From NCBI GenBank assembly GCA_964344255.1, contig CAYFMQ010000010.1, positions 1 through 64,000 on the forward strand: a stretch of DNA of 64,000 bases, written 5' to 3'. This DNA is from JAJFIE01 sp964344255. Lineage in GTDB: Bacteria; Pseudomonadota; Alphaproteobacteria; Rhodospirillales; Casp-alpha2. Within the stretch, counting starts at the first letter, position 1; each line of letters begins with the position of its first letter. A program made the translations under genes and the position numbers. Positions 1-8,315 of this stretch are shown here, piece after piece. The notes under the pieces were generated by a model that saw only the letters and a list, made by a program, of their open reading frames with translations, ran no database searches and was not told the origin of the DNA.

Positions 1-23
1 AACGGTGGGTCAATCACCAGCAC

Positions 24-55
24 AAAAAAGGGCGGCCTGCTGGCCGCCCTTTTTT
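24..55. terminator. Rho-independent terminator, bidirectional
   Basis: An 8-bp GC-only stem (GGGCGGCC at 30-37 with GGCCGCCC at 42-49, loop TGCT) is preceded by a run of A and followed by six T. It would end a transcript entering from the left edge and could also work on the other strand. Confidence 0.85.
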
Positions 56-190
56 CATATCCGGGAAACTGTTTATGTCTGGGCAGGGCCGGGAAATGAT
101 GCAAGATGGGTTTAACTAATGCCGGTGCTGCATTTAGGGAGAATGCCGGGCATGCAACTGTCAATCGTGAGTTTCAAAGGCCGCTGAACT

Positions 191-1201
191 GTGAATAAAG
201 AATTACCAGACCAAAAACTTGTCTCTGAGGACATGATCGAGGATGCCGTCCGACGCATAAAAGATCATGCAGTGAGAACGCCTTTGCTGGAGTCGTCACT
301 GCTGAATGACAGACTGGGTGCACGAGTCTTTGTTAAGCCGGAAGTGTTGCAGAAAACCGGATCTTTCAAGTTTCGCGGCGCTTACACGAAAATTTCCAGA
401 TTGTCCGTGGAAGAAAAGGAAAACGGCGTTGTCGCCTATTCTTCGGGAAACCATGCCCAAGGCGTTGCTGCCGCCGCTGCCCTGCACGGTATTCGGGCGG
501 CTATCGTCATGCCGGAAGATGCGCCCGAGATAAAAATCAACAATACCCGCGCCCTGGGTGCGGAGGTGATTCTGTATGACCGTTACAGGGAAAGCCGGGA
601 AGAGATCGGACAGAGGATTTGTGAGGAAAGAGGGGCCAGTATGGTCCCGCCATTCGATGATGTGGATGTTATATCGGGACAGGCGAGCGTTGGCGTTGAA
701 ATTGCAGAGGATCTGAAATCTTTGGGATTGCAATGCGATAAGGTTGTATCACCCTGTGGCGGTGGCGGGCTGATTTCAGGTGTCGCCAGCGCCCTGGCGA
801 TGGTGTCGCCGGAAACAGAGGTTTGGGCGGCTGAGCCCGAGAACTTCGATGATACGGCGCTTTCGCTAAAAGAGGGCAAGAGACTCTCGAACTCACCGGA
901 CGCCCGGACGATCTGCGATGCATTGGCGTCTCCCATGCCCGGCGAGATCACGTTTGCCATCAACCAACAATATCTTGCCGGCGGTGTGGTCGTTTCAGAA
1001 CGTGACGTTGCCGAAGCAATGGTCGAAGCCTTCCAGACCTTCAAAATCACGGTCGAGCCGGGCGGTGCAGTCGCCCTTGCCGCCATATTGACAGGGCAAC
1101 TGGATATTTCCGGACAGACTGTTGTTGTCATCTGTTCCGGCGGTAATGTCGGTCCGGCGTTGTTCGGACGTATCCTGGCCGGAGAAAGGAAGTTCAGGTA
1201 G
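191..1201 (+). CDS. Threonine/serine dehydratase-type PLP enzyme
   Basis: This is a fold-type II PLP enzyme of 336 residues that starts at GTG. The Schiff-base lysine is K60 in the motif GSFKFRGA. The substrate loop SGNHAQG lies at 85-91 and the phosphate-binding CGGGGL at 189-194. There is no C-terminal ACT domain, so it resembles catabolic threonine dehydratases and serine/hydroxyaspartate racemases or dehydratases rather than the isoleucine-feedback IlvA. The likely reaction is deamination of L-threonine or L-serine to a 2-oxo acid, or racemisation of serine. It overlaps the convergent SnoaL-like gene by 8 nt. Family is sure; exact substrate is not. Confidence 0.85.
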   Translation: MNKELPDQKLVSEDMIEDAVRRIKDHAVRTPLLESSLLNDRLGARVFVKPEVLQKTGSFKFRGAYTKISRLSVEEKENGVVAYSSGNHAQGVAAAAALHGIRAAIVMPEDAPEIKINNTRALGAEVILYDRYRESREEIGQRICEERGASMVPPFDDVDVISGQASVGVEIAEDLKSLGLQCDKVVSPCGGGGLISGVASALAMVSPETEVWAAEPENFDDTALSLKEGKRLSNSPDARTICDALASPMPGEITFAINQQYLAGGVVVSERDVAEAMVEAFQTFKITVEPGGAVALAAILTGQLDISGQTVVVICSGGNVGPALFGRILAGERKFR

Positions 1202-1634
1202 GTGTTTCTGCCGTCGCTTCCGCCAGTTGACTCAGCAATGAGCGCACGTCGCCGAGCGTCCATATATCAATGATTTTTCCGGATTTGAAGGTAATCATGG
1301 CAACGCCCTCCCAGGACACATGGGTTCCGGTAGCAGGAAACAGCATAAGGTCGCCCTTGTGTCGGCCTGAGAAAGTCAAACGGGCGCTGACCTTGTTTCG
1401 TTCAGAAATAATATCGTCGATGGTGCACTGAAAATTATCAAGCCCGTTCCCGAGCGATTCCAGAAAATCACAAAATCCCTCTGCTCCGCTTTTGAAGTGA
1501 CCCAGGGAACTACGGAATGTCAGATCAGGATGGCAGAATTCCTCGACACGCTTGGTGTCGGCCTTGCTAACAACTTCCTCGTAAAAAACCCGGACTAAGT
1601 CTTTGTGTTTTTTACTCACTCTTTCTTTTTCCAC
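1194..1634 (-). CDS. SnoaL-like (NTF2-fold) ester cyclase-type protein
   Basis: A 146-residue single-domain protein with the pattern of SnoaL-like proteins: an N-terminal helix pair (VRVFYEEVVSKADTKRVEEF), a polar HPDL segment and a C-terminal WEGVAMITFKSGKIIDIWTL strand pair. This fold forms a small cone-shaped pocket and is used by polyketide cyclases, isomerases and many uncharacterised enzymes, so no substrate can be named. It has no signal peptide and is probably cytoplasmic. It ends inside the 3' end of the convergent dehydratase gene and is divergent from the protease gene. Confidence 0.65.
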   Translation of the reverse strand: MEKERVSKKHKDLVRVFYEEVVSKADTKRVEEFCHPDLTFRSSLGHFKSGAEGFCDFLESLGNGLDNFQCTIDDIISERNKVSARLTFSGRHKGDLMLFPATGTHVSWEGVAMITFKSGKIIDIWTLGDVRSLLSQLAEATAETPT

Positions 1635-1698
1635 CCCCTTGTTTTCTAGAACGATACAGCGTGTTAATTAGTGTATCAATGCCTTGAAAGGACACTCG

Positions 1699-2658
1699 AT
1701 GAACCGCACCCTACTTGCTTTCCTGGCCTTCTTTATCGGTGTAACGCCCGGTTCCTACAGGACAATTCATGCAGCGGAATTTCCTGTTCTCGCTTTGGAA
1801 AGCACGGTGAGTGTGCTGCCGCACCGTTCAAGCGGCAATAACAGTTCCTCGGAGAACAGCGGACACCTCGAAGAGCCTGAAGGATCAGGAATAGCGATTT
1901 TTAACGGATCATATATTGCAACAGCCGCCCATGTTCTTTCCGGTGCTGAAAAAATGTCGGTCAGGCTGCATGACGGGCGCATAATACCGGCAGTCATGGT
2001 GGGACAGGACAGGTTTACCGATATTGCCCTGCTGAAAATCACATACCCCCTAGCTTCATTTACCTTAGCCGAGTCCCCCGGCATTGGTGAGCCGGTCTGT
2101 GCGATCGGCAATCAATTCGGGTTGGGATTGAGCGTGACGTGCGGCGTCGTTTCGGCTCTGCACCGGTCCAATGCCGGTTTCAATCCGATCGAGGACTTCA
2201 TTCAGACGGATGCCGTTGTTAATCCTGGCGCATCCGGCGGCGCACTGGTGAACAAACAGGGCCATCTTGTCGGTATGCTGTCGGGGATTTTTACCAAGGA
2301 TAGCGATGCCAACATTGGTGTGAATTTCGCCGTTCATACCGGACTGCTGGAGCGGGTGTTGCTTGACCTTAAGGATCATGGCCGGGTGGTGCGTGCCAAA
2401 TCGGGAATGGTTGTCCGCCCTCTGGAATTATCCGAGCTTGAGGTTCAGACAGGCGTCCGGGTCGTTCGGGTTGCATCTGAGAGTGCGGCTGATATTGCCG
2501 GGCTTCTACCAGATGACGTGATCGTGACGATGAATGAGCGAAAAATTCTTTACCCCAGTGATGTAAGCGCAATCATTTATGAACATAAAGCCGGGGATGT
2601 AATTCCCATCGAGATCATTCGTGGCGAAATAAAAAAATCTATTCTTCTGAAGCTATGA
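1699..2658 (+). CDS. Periplasmic trypsin-like serine protease with PDZ domain (HtrA/DegP type)
   Basis: The ATG at 1699 is chosen over a TTG at 1684 because GAAAGGA lies just upstream and the protein then opens with a clean signal peptide ending near HAA. The catalytic triad is visible: His in TAAHVLSG, Asp in RFTDIALLKI and Ser in NPGASGGALVN. A single PDZ domain follows (VVRVASESAADIAGLLPDDV). DegP has two PDZ domains and DegS one; with about 319 residues and a cleavable leader this resembles a short HtrA homologue involved in periplasmic protein quality control or signal cleavage. The substrate is unknown. Confidence 0.85.
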   Translation: MNRTLLAFLAFFIGVTPGSYRTIHAAEFPVLALESTVSVLPHRSSGNNSSSENSGHLEEPEGSGIAIFNGSYIATAAHVLSGAEKMSVRLHDGRIIPAVMVGQDRFTDIALLKITYPLASFTLAESPGIGEPVCAIGNQFGLGLSVTCGVVSALHRSNAGFNPIEDFIQTDAVVNPGASGGALVNKQGHLVGMLSGIFTKDSDANIGVNFAVHTGLLERVLLDLKDHGRVVRAKSGMVVRPLELSELEVQTGVRVVRVASESAADIAGLLPDDVIVTMNERKILYPSDVSAIIYEHKAGDVIPIEIIRGEIKKSILLKL

Positions 2659-2680
2659 AACTGAAAACCGTTAGGTAGTT

Positions 2681-3487
2681 CTAGCCGGTGGACCAGCTAT
2701 ACCCTTCAACCATGAGGCCTGTTATCCATCCGGCGTCAATCCAGGTTGCAAGTAACTGGGCAGCATATAAAGAGGCGTCAACTTCAGTGCCCATACCATC
2801 CAGTGTTTCACAAAGAGCCGAGAACGTGAGGCCACTGCGAAGCGCGTTAAGGCCGGCAGCTTCAATTTCATCCAGGGGCCTATAAAAAACCTGTAACGAT
2901 TCAGGATTGCGCCAGATCGCCCATGCTTCTTTGGCCGCCAGCTTTTCGGGTATTTCGTCCGGCTCTTCTTCACGCTTAACAGATTGGTGAAAAGGAATAA
3001 CATTATAAGTTAGATTGATAACGTTCAAAGCTGGGTGAAAACTAAAAATCAGGTTCGGCCAGGCCTCTTGCGGAGTCGAGGATAATATCGAGGCCTCAAC
3101 GGTTGCCTCATCCTTGGCATCAAACGCCAGGCCCAGAGCCCATTCAAAGGCAGCCATATCAGAAAGAACAGGGAGCCGATTCCAGGGTGTTTCACCCTTT
3201 AACCACTCAGAAAATTCCTGCCCGAGCCAACGAATTGACGGCTCGGATGAAGGGCAGGCTCGAATATAATCACTTGCCGCTTTGGCGAACTCATCATCTC
3301 CAAGCAAGGTATGAACGCCAGGGAAGTCTTCACCCATCACCTCCAGAAGGCGGGCGATATAAGCGTTATCGTATACCTTCATGAATGGCCCCTGATCCGT
3401 CAGGTGTTCCAGAATGGCCGCACTCGATCCACCGCTTAATAAGCGATCCTTGAACAGGCTCTGTAGGGAGGAAATCTCCGATATCAT
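2681..3487 (-). CDS. bufC: DUF2063 partner protein of a DUF692 (MNIO) maturase
   Basis: This 268-residue protein has the DUF2063 N-terminal helical domain (LQSLFKDRLLSGG, then VYDNAYIARLLEVMGEDFPGV) and a more variable C-terminal half ending in a winged-helix-like segment. Such proteins bind the precursor leader and present it to the DUF692 oxidase in the methanobactin and bufferin families. Its start overlaps the end of the DUF692 gene by 4 nt (ATGA), so the two are translationally coupled. Third gene of the operon 4683-2681. Family assignment is firm; the exact partner role is inferred. Confidence 0.85.
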   Translation of the reverse strand: MISEISSLQSLFKDRLLSGGSSAAILEHLTDQGPFMKVYDNAYIARLLEVMGEDFPGVHTLLGDDEFAKAASDYIRACPSSEPSIRWLGQEFSEWLKGETPWNRLPVLSDMAAFEWALGLAFDAKDEATVEASILSSTPQEAWPNLIFSFHPALNVINLTYNVIPFHQSVKREEEPDEIPEKLAAKEAWAIWRNPESLQVFYRPLDEIEAAGLNALRSGLTFSALCETLDGMGTEVDASLYAAQLLATWIDAGWITGLMVEGYSWSTG

Positions 3488-4338
3488 GCTGCTGCACCTT
3501 TATTGATGTCATCAACAATTTGCCGGGCGATCTGGAGTTCCTCCACCAGTTCAGCAATTGGCGGAATGTTATCGTCACGTTCGATCATTGTTGGGATATA
3601 TCCCATTTGCTTGACGGTATGGCGGTACAAATCCCAAACAGGATCGACGATTTCACTATCGTGCGTATCAATAATGTGATCGCCATTGTTCTCATGCCCA
3701 GCGAGATGTATTTGGCAAACTCTCTCTTCCGGAATTTCTCTCAGGTACTCATGCGCGTCAAAGCCATGGTTAAATGCGGAAACGTAGACATTGTTTACAT
3801 CCAGCAACAAATCACAGCCGGTTTTGCTGGTTAGCTCGGAAAGGAATTCCCATTCTGTCATCTCATCATTTCTAAATGAGACATAAGTTGAGGGGTTCTC
3901 TATCGCCAGCCGTCTTTGAATGGTGTCTTGTACATGGGATATCCTGCTGGATACGTGGTTCAGAGCATCTCTGGTCAAGGGCAATGGCAGAAGGTCGTGA
4001 AGATTGATGCCATGAGCGCCGGTCCAGCACAAATGATCGGAAACGACTGAGGGATTAATCTGGATGATGAGATCCTTGAGTCCCTTCAGATATTCCTCAT
4101 CAATCGGATCAGGACCGCCGATGGATAACGAAACACCATGCATGGCTACAGGATAAAGTTCGCGGATGCCCATTAAATTTCGAAAAGGCATGCCGCCGAC
4201 GTTGATAAAATTTTCGGAAATAATCTCAAACCAATCAATCCCGGGATAACGGCCATCAGGATGATTAAGCAGATCCGGGAAGTGTTGGGGCCTAAGCCCT
4301 AGGCCGAAGCCAATGAGTTCGTTATGGGGAGATGCCAT
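3484..4338 (-). CDS. bufB: DUF692 multinuclear non-heme iron oxidative enzyme (RiPP maturase)
   Basis: This 284-residue TIM-barrel protein carries the DUF692 signature series: GFGLGLRPQHF near the N-terminus, HGVSLSIGG, SDHLCW, IENPSTYV, LLDVNNVYVSAFNHG, QIHLAGH and a DTHDSEIV motif. The His, Asp and Glu residues in these motifs are the ones that bind two or three iron atoms in MbnB-type enzymes. Those enzymes oxidise cysteines of a precursor peptide to oxazolone/thioamide or thiooxazole. The substrate is almost certainly the Cys-rich peptide encoded just upstream. A strong hairpin separates the two genes. Confidence 0.88.
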   Translation of the reverse strand: MASPHNELIGFGLGLRPQHFPDLLNHPDGRYPGIDWFEIISENFINVGGMPFRNLMGIRELYPVAMHGVSLSIGGPDPIDEEYLKGLKDLIIQINPSVVSDHLCWTGAHGINLHDLLPLPLTRDALNHVSSRISHVQDTIQRRLAIENPSTYVSFRNDEMTEWEFLSELTSKTGCDLLLDVNNVYVSAFNHGFDAHEYLREIPEERVCQIHLAGHENNGDHIIDTHDSEIVDPVWDLYRHTVKQMGYIPTMIERDDNIPPIAELVEELQIARQIVDDINKGAAA

Positions 4339-4361
4339 TGAATTTAGCCCCTATGCTGAAG

Positions 4362-4395
4362 GCTAAGAGAGGCGGGAGGGCCCCTCTCTCTTAGC
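4362..4395 (-). other. Stem-loop between RiPP precursor and maturase genes
   Basis: GCTAAGAGA at 4362-4370 is the exact complement of TCTCTTAGC at 4387-4395, with GC-rich sequence between that can extend the stem. No U-tract follows on the minus strand, so it is not a classical terminator. It may stabilise or process the mRNA so that precursor is made in excess of maturase. Confidence 0.6.
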
Positions 4396-4416
4396 TCTCC
4401 AGAAACAATGAGTAAT

Positions 4417-4683
4417 TTACTCTTGAACCGTGCCACCCTTAGACGTGCATTCTTCTGCACTGGCTGTTGATACCCAACCGTGGCCCTTGCACGAATTCAA
4501 GCCCTTGCATTCATTGCTTGCGGTTTTACATTCACCGTGTCCTTTACAAGCATTGATGCCCACGCATTTTACATCGGCGGCTTGAACCGGGGACGGGGTG
4601 ATTGTAGTGGCCGCGCCAGCGAGGAACAAAGCAGCCGCAGCGGTTGCAAGTGTAGCTCCAGCGGTTTTCTTAATAACAGACAT
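4417..4683 (-). CDS. bufA: Bufferin-like Cys-rich RiPP precursor with signal peptide
   Basis: An 88-residue peptide with a Sec signal peptide (about residues 1-36, ending VQAA) and a core of six cysteines at 40, 46, 52, 59, 65 and 79. The core contains two imperfect copies of C-x-G-x-N-x-C-K-G-H-G. This is the pattern of secreted precursors found with DUF692 and DUF2063 genes. In the bufferins the cysteines become thiooxazoles that bind copper in the periplasm. An AAGGAG ribosome site lies 9 nt before the ATG. First gene of the operon. That this peptide is modified and binds copper is inferred from context. Confidence 0.8.
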   Translation of the reverse strand: MSVIKKTAGATLATAAAALFLAGAATTITPSPVQAADVKCVGINACKGHGECKTASNECKGLNSCKGHGWVSTASAEECTSKGGTVQE

Positions 4684-4721
4684 TCTAAGCGTCTCCTTGT
4701 GATGTGATTAACAATAAAGCC

Positions 4722-4755
4722 GGTACGTCCCGGCAGACGCGGCAATGTTTATCCC
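4722..4755 (-). promoter_or_regulatory. Possible ECF-sigma type promoter of the RiPP operon
   Basis: On the minus strand GGGATAAAC (4755-4747) is followed after 19 nt by CGTACC (4727-4722), about 40 nt before the precursor ATG. An AAC-type -35 with a CGT -10 resembles promoters of extracytoplasmic-function sigma factors, which often control such operons. No sigma70 promoter of similar quality was seen. Weak evidence. Confidence 0.25.
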
Positions 4756-4935
4756 AATGAAGCGTATGATCTAATGATATTTGGTCACATCCACGTGAGA
4801 GGTCGGTGACCAATCTTACTTCGGAAGGAGTAACGTCATTGGTAATACTGATCTCTATCAGGTTCGAATTTCTATTATTCTACCGACTAAATGGCGATCT
4901 TGCTTCCAGGCATTGGTGGAGTAAATTAAGACCGG

Positions 4936-5676
4936 ATGGGTGATGTGATGAAAGATGGTCTTATCGCTAATTTTGACAAGGACACACTTGCCGGCATGAT
5001 ATCGGCGGGAGAGCAGATCCTTGAGTGTTATCGTGTGCTGCGCAAAAGCAACTCCAATATCGTCGCAGAGATTATTGACAGGCAGGGTGAGTTCTTCGAA
5101 TGGGATCATTACCCAAAGGGTGACGTCTATGATACCGATACCTGTTCTCAGTATTACTATCATGCCCATCCGCCGGAAACACGAATGGCCATCTATGGGC
5201 AGGAACATGGGCATTTCCATGCCTTCGTCCGCCCAAAAGGAATGCCCAAGGGAATCAAACCAGCGCCTGTCCCGGATTATAAAAAACCGGATGGGGCGAA
5301 TGACGATTTGACGCATCTTGTGGGAATATCCATGAACCGGCAGGGATATCCCATCCGCCTGTTTACAACCAACCGTTGGGTCACGGGCGAGACATGGTAT
5401 TCGGCATCGGATGTCCTGAAAATTCTGGATGTTTTCCTGATGGACCTTGCCTACCCGTCATGGCCGGTCAATATCTGGATTACAGCGATGATGCGTCTTT
5501 TCCGACCGCAGATTACATCGCTGATTGAGGATCGGGACAAGGCTGTTGGAAAATGGATCGATGAAAATCCGGACTCTAATCCTTACGAAGATCGTAATCT
5601 GGAAATTACATCCTTTCTCGAGATTTCCGTGGAAGATCAGATGGCCGCTTTACGGCATGAAATGAATAAGCGCTAG
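4936..5676 (+). CDS. Conserved protein of unknown function (DUF6969-like)
   Basis: A 246-residue soluble protein without signal peptide or membrane segment. Conserved-looking blocks are EWDHYPKGDVYD, SQYYYHAH, EHGHFHAFVRPKG and a later HLVGISMNRQGYPIRLFTTN. The density of His, Tyr and Asp suggests a metal-binding or hydrolytic site. From memory these blocks match a proteobacterial family named DUF6969; this was not checked. A second ATG lies four codons in. The ribosome site is poor, so the start is uncertain. It is not obviously linked to the RiPP operon, which is divergent. Confidence 0.6.
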   Translation: MGDVMKDGLIANFDKDTLAGMISAGEQILECYRVLRKSNSNIVAEIIDRQGEFFEWDHYPKGDVYDTDTCSQYYYHAHPPETRMAIYGQEHGHFHAFVRPKGMPKGIKPAPVPDYKKPDGANDDLTHLVGISMNRQGYPIRLFTTNRWVTGETWYSASDVLKILDVFLMDLAYPSWPVNIWITAMMRLFRPQITSLIEDRDKAVGKWIDENPDSNPYEDRNLEITSFLEISVEDQMAALRHEMNKR

Positions 5677-6085
5677 GTTCGCTTGGACTGGTTCACCTGC
5701 TTCCAGGAAAATCTTGCGTAAAAACGCAAAGAAATTCATTGGGTGTGATGACCCGCACAGCCCGTGGGCTCAGGACGTTGTACATAACCTGCAGATAGAC
5801 AAAATAATCTTCTCAGGTACAGGAACAGTCAATGTCATCCTTTTCCCGATATTTTAACAACGTCATCCGGCTGCTGCGTTGGCGTAGCGCATCCCGACCC
5901 GTGATGCTGGTCCTTCCCCCTTCTTCTTACTAAGGAACTTTCCTGACCCGATCAATTCTGCGTGACGTGGGGAAACATAATCCTCACGCGTGGTTTCATT
6001 GACAGAAAACTGGAATTGTTGATCCTGTAACAGGAAATGACAGTATTGGATCATGTTATTTTCTGGATAAAGGGATCGCAATCCG
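5677..6085. other. Intergenic region, no gene seen
   Basis: No convincing coding sequence in 409 bases. Two small features are visible: a TTGCGT-AAAA-ACGCAA hairpin at 5714-5729 without a U-tract, and a CCTGT-A-ACAGG palindrome at 6024-6034 about 50 nt before the cyclase gene, which could be a regulator site. Confidence 0.4.
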
Positions 6086-7456
6086 ATGTCCGAGACAGGA
6101 CTGGAACATCAAAACGGTAAACCGACAACTTTTCAGGCTCTAAAGACATATGTTTTCGGCACCGCGACAGAAGGACGATTCCCTGACCGGGTGCGCTCGG
6201 CACTTGTCCACCAACAGAACCGGAGTGAAATCCTCGTAGGCTGGATCCAGCTTATACTTGTCGTCATTTTTGGCGCGCTTTATATCGTATCGCCAAAGAC
6301 CGCGTCGCCGGATGCGCTGAATATTGTTCCTTGGGCGTTGGGGCTGTATTTCATTTTTACCCTGGCGAGATTACTGGTGTCTTATCGCAAGACCTTGCCA
6401 TTCTGGACTTTGATGGTCTCGATCGCCATGGATATGGCGTTGCTCATGGCTCTGATCTGGAGCTTTCACATCCAGTACGATCAACCGGCTTCCTTCTATC
6501 TGAAGGCGCCGACCATGCTGTACGTCTTCATCTTCATCGCGCTCCGCGCCTTGCGGTTCGACTACCGTTACGTGCTCATGGCCGGCTCTGCTGCAATCAT
6601 GGGCTGGTTGGTGCTGGTTCTCTATGTGGTTTATTCCGATCCGCTCGATCCCATGATTACCCGGAACTACGTCGAGTACCTGACTTCCAACAGTATCCTT
6701 ATCGGCGCAGAGATCGACAAACTGCTTTCCATCGGTCTCGTAACAATTGTCCTTGCCGTCGCCATATTCCGGGGAGAGCGTACATTGCGAAACGCCGTGA
6801 TTACCGAGGCGGCGGCGGAGGATCTGTCACGTTTTGTTCCGCAGGAAATAGCCGACCATATTACCCAGGCTGAGCAGACCATTGAGGCAGGTGACGGTGA
6901 ATCGAAGGTGGCTACGGTTCTTTTCACGGACATAGAAGGCTTTTCGACAATATCCGAGAAGATGACGCCTGAGGAACTGGTTGCGACCCTGAATGATTAC
7001 TTTGGCGCCATGCATGAAGTCGTACAAACTCACGGTGGCGTCATCAGCCAGTATCAGGGTGACGCCATGTTGATAACATTTAACACCGTCAAGGCGGATG
7101 ATAACCATGCCCATAACGCCGTTAGAACGGCGCTGGCTATTCGCGACCTGACGCAGGAACGGACCTTCGGCAATGGCATTACGCTCAAGACGCGTTGCGG
7201 GATCAATACAGGGGAAATGACGGTTGGCGCCGTAGGGGCGGCCGACCAGTTGATCTTTACGGTTCATGGAGATGAGGTGAACATCGCTGCGCGACTGGAG
7301 CAGCTTAACAAGGAATACGGCACTTACGTGCTTATTTCCAAAAACACGCGGGAATGCCTGGATGATTCCTTCATCTGTAAACACATGGGCGAGGTTGTCG
7401 TACGTGGACGTAGCCTGCCAACGGGTGTGTGTTCCGTCGATCTCAGAAAGGTCTAG
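6086..7456 (+). CDS. Membrane-bound class III adenylate/guanylate cyclase
   Basis: This 456-residue protein has about six hydrophobic segments between residues 50 and 230 and a class III cyclase domain from about 270 to 455. The metal-binding aspartates are D282 (FTDIEGFS) and D326 (QGDAM). The transition-state residues are N399 and R403 in GDEVNIAARLEQ, and T392 sits at the second base-recognition position. The first base-recognition residue, normally Lys in adenylate cyclases, is Gln322 here. It should make cAMP or another cyclic nucleotide in response to a membrane or periplasmic signal. A cyclic-nucleotide-binding protein gene lies nearby on the other strand. Confidence 0.85.
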   Translation: MSETGLEHQNGKPTTFQALKTYVFGTATEGRFPDRVRSALVHQQNRSEILVGWIQLILVVIFGALYIVSPKTASPDALNIVPWALGLYFIFTLARLLVSYRKTLPFWTLMVSIAMDMALLMALIWSFHIQYDQPASFYLKAPTMLYVFIFIALRALRFDYRYVLMAGSAAIMGWLVLVLYVVYSDPLDPMITRNYVEYLTSNSILIGAEIDKLLSIGLVTIVLAVAIFRGERTLRNAVITEAAAEDLSRFVPQEIADHITQAEQTIEAGDGESKVATVLFTDIEGFSTISEKMTPEELVATLNDYFGAMHEVVQTHGGVISQYQGDAMLITFNTVKADDNHAHNAVRTALAIRDLTQERTFGNGITLKTRCGINTGEMTVGAVGAADQLIFTVHGDEVNIAARLEQLNKEYGTYVLISKNTRECLDDSFICKHMGEVVVRGRSLPTGVCSVDLRKV

Positions 7457-7480
7457 TGAGAAATCGTGCCAGTCAGGCAT

Positions 7481-7840
7481 CTAATCCAGTTTCAGTTCCT
7501 GACGCTGCTTTCGGGTTAGTTTCCTGGAAACGATGTAATGTGATTCCAGCAAGTGGTCCTTTAACTCCTCATTCGACAAACCAGGCTCCGCATAGTGCTG
7601 AATCCACTTCATGCCCCGTGATGCAAAGTATGGAGCCGGGCGCAAACCGGGCTGTTCTTTCAGTACCTCATAGCCGATATCGGAAACCTTGAACGTGATA
7701 CCGGCGTATTTGCTTTCCGACCATACGCCGATGGCAAAGACCTTGGTTCCGACTTTCCAGACATGAGAACCATTCCATTGCACAACGTAGTTCGTCGCGG
7801 GGAGGGTGCCGCAAAAGGCATTGAATTCTTTTATGTTCAT
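7481..7840 (-). CDS. MmcQ/YjbR family protein
   Basis: The core has the MmcQ/YjbR pattern: FNAFCGTLPATNYVVQW, then SHVWKVGTKVFAIG, and GYEVLKEQPGLRPAPYFASRGMKWIQ. The fold resembles double-wing DNA-binding proteins, but the function is not established. The start at 7840 (MNIKEF) gives the usual family length of about 119. A longer reading from ATG 7912 overlaps the preceding gene by 4 nt (ATGA) and cannot be excluded. It is probably co-transcribed with the cyclic-nucleotide-binding protein. Confidence 0.75.
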   Translation of the reverse strand: MNIKEFNAFCGTLPATNYVVQWNGSHVWKVGTKVFAIGVWSESKYAGITFKVSDIGYEVLKEQPGLRPAPYFASRGMKWIQHYAEPGLSNEELKDHLLESHYIVSRKLTRKQRQELKLD

Positions 7841-7908
7841 GTAGGGGAATTTAACCCGCTCTCGGTCAGGCTTCAACGTAACGGCTAATGAGTACGGGCT
7901 AGGGATGG

Positions 7909-8271
7909 TCATCGAATGACTGTTGATTTATCCACCGTCGCCTGTGTTTGATCTCTGAGCCGTTTGATCAACTGTAAGAGCATCCGTCGGATGACGGGAT
8001 CGGCGGTATCAAGCCGATGCCGGAAGTCTTCTTTAGGGATAACCATGACAGTGGTTTCAACGGGGCAACGGGCTGTCGCGCTTCTTGGCGCTGGATCGAT
8101 GAGCGACATCTCGCCCAGTAGTTCGCCCTTTTTCACCATACCAATGACGACGACATCATCGCCCTTGCGTACGGTCAATTCAACCTGCCCTTCCTGGATG
8201 AGGTAGGCGCAATCCGACTCGTCGCCTTCAATAAAGATACGATCACCCGGTGCGAAAACCTTTTTTTCCAT
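7909..8271 (-). CDS. Stand-alone cyclic nucleotide-binding domain protein
   Basis: One CNB domain of about 120 residues with nothing else attached. The phosphate-binding cassette is complete (GELLGEMSLIDPAPRSATARC, with the Glu and Arg that contact the cyclic phosphate). The start at 8271 is preferred because GGAGGG lies 8 nt upstream; the reading can be extended to 8286. Without a DNA-binding domain it probably acts by protein contact, for instance on the neighbouring YjbR-like product or as a cAMP sensor for the cyclase at 6086. That link is inferred from proximity. Confidence 0.8.
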   Translation of the reverse strand: MEKKVFAPGDRIFIEGDESDCAYLIQEGQVELTVRKGDDVVVIGMVKKGELLGEMSLIDPAPRSATARCPVETTVMVIPKEDFRHRLDTADPVIRRMLLQLIKRLRDQTQATVDKSTVIR

Positions 8272-8315
8272 GATATCCCTCCACAACTGACCAAGCAGCT
8301 ATGATTGGATTATGA

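Noticed and set aside
5863..6081. 72-codon minus-strand ORF in the gap before the cyclase
   Set aside because: No ribosome site, no recognisable pattern, and its upstream end overlaps the promoter region of the cyclase.
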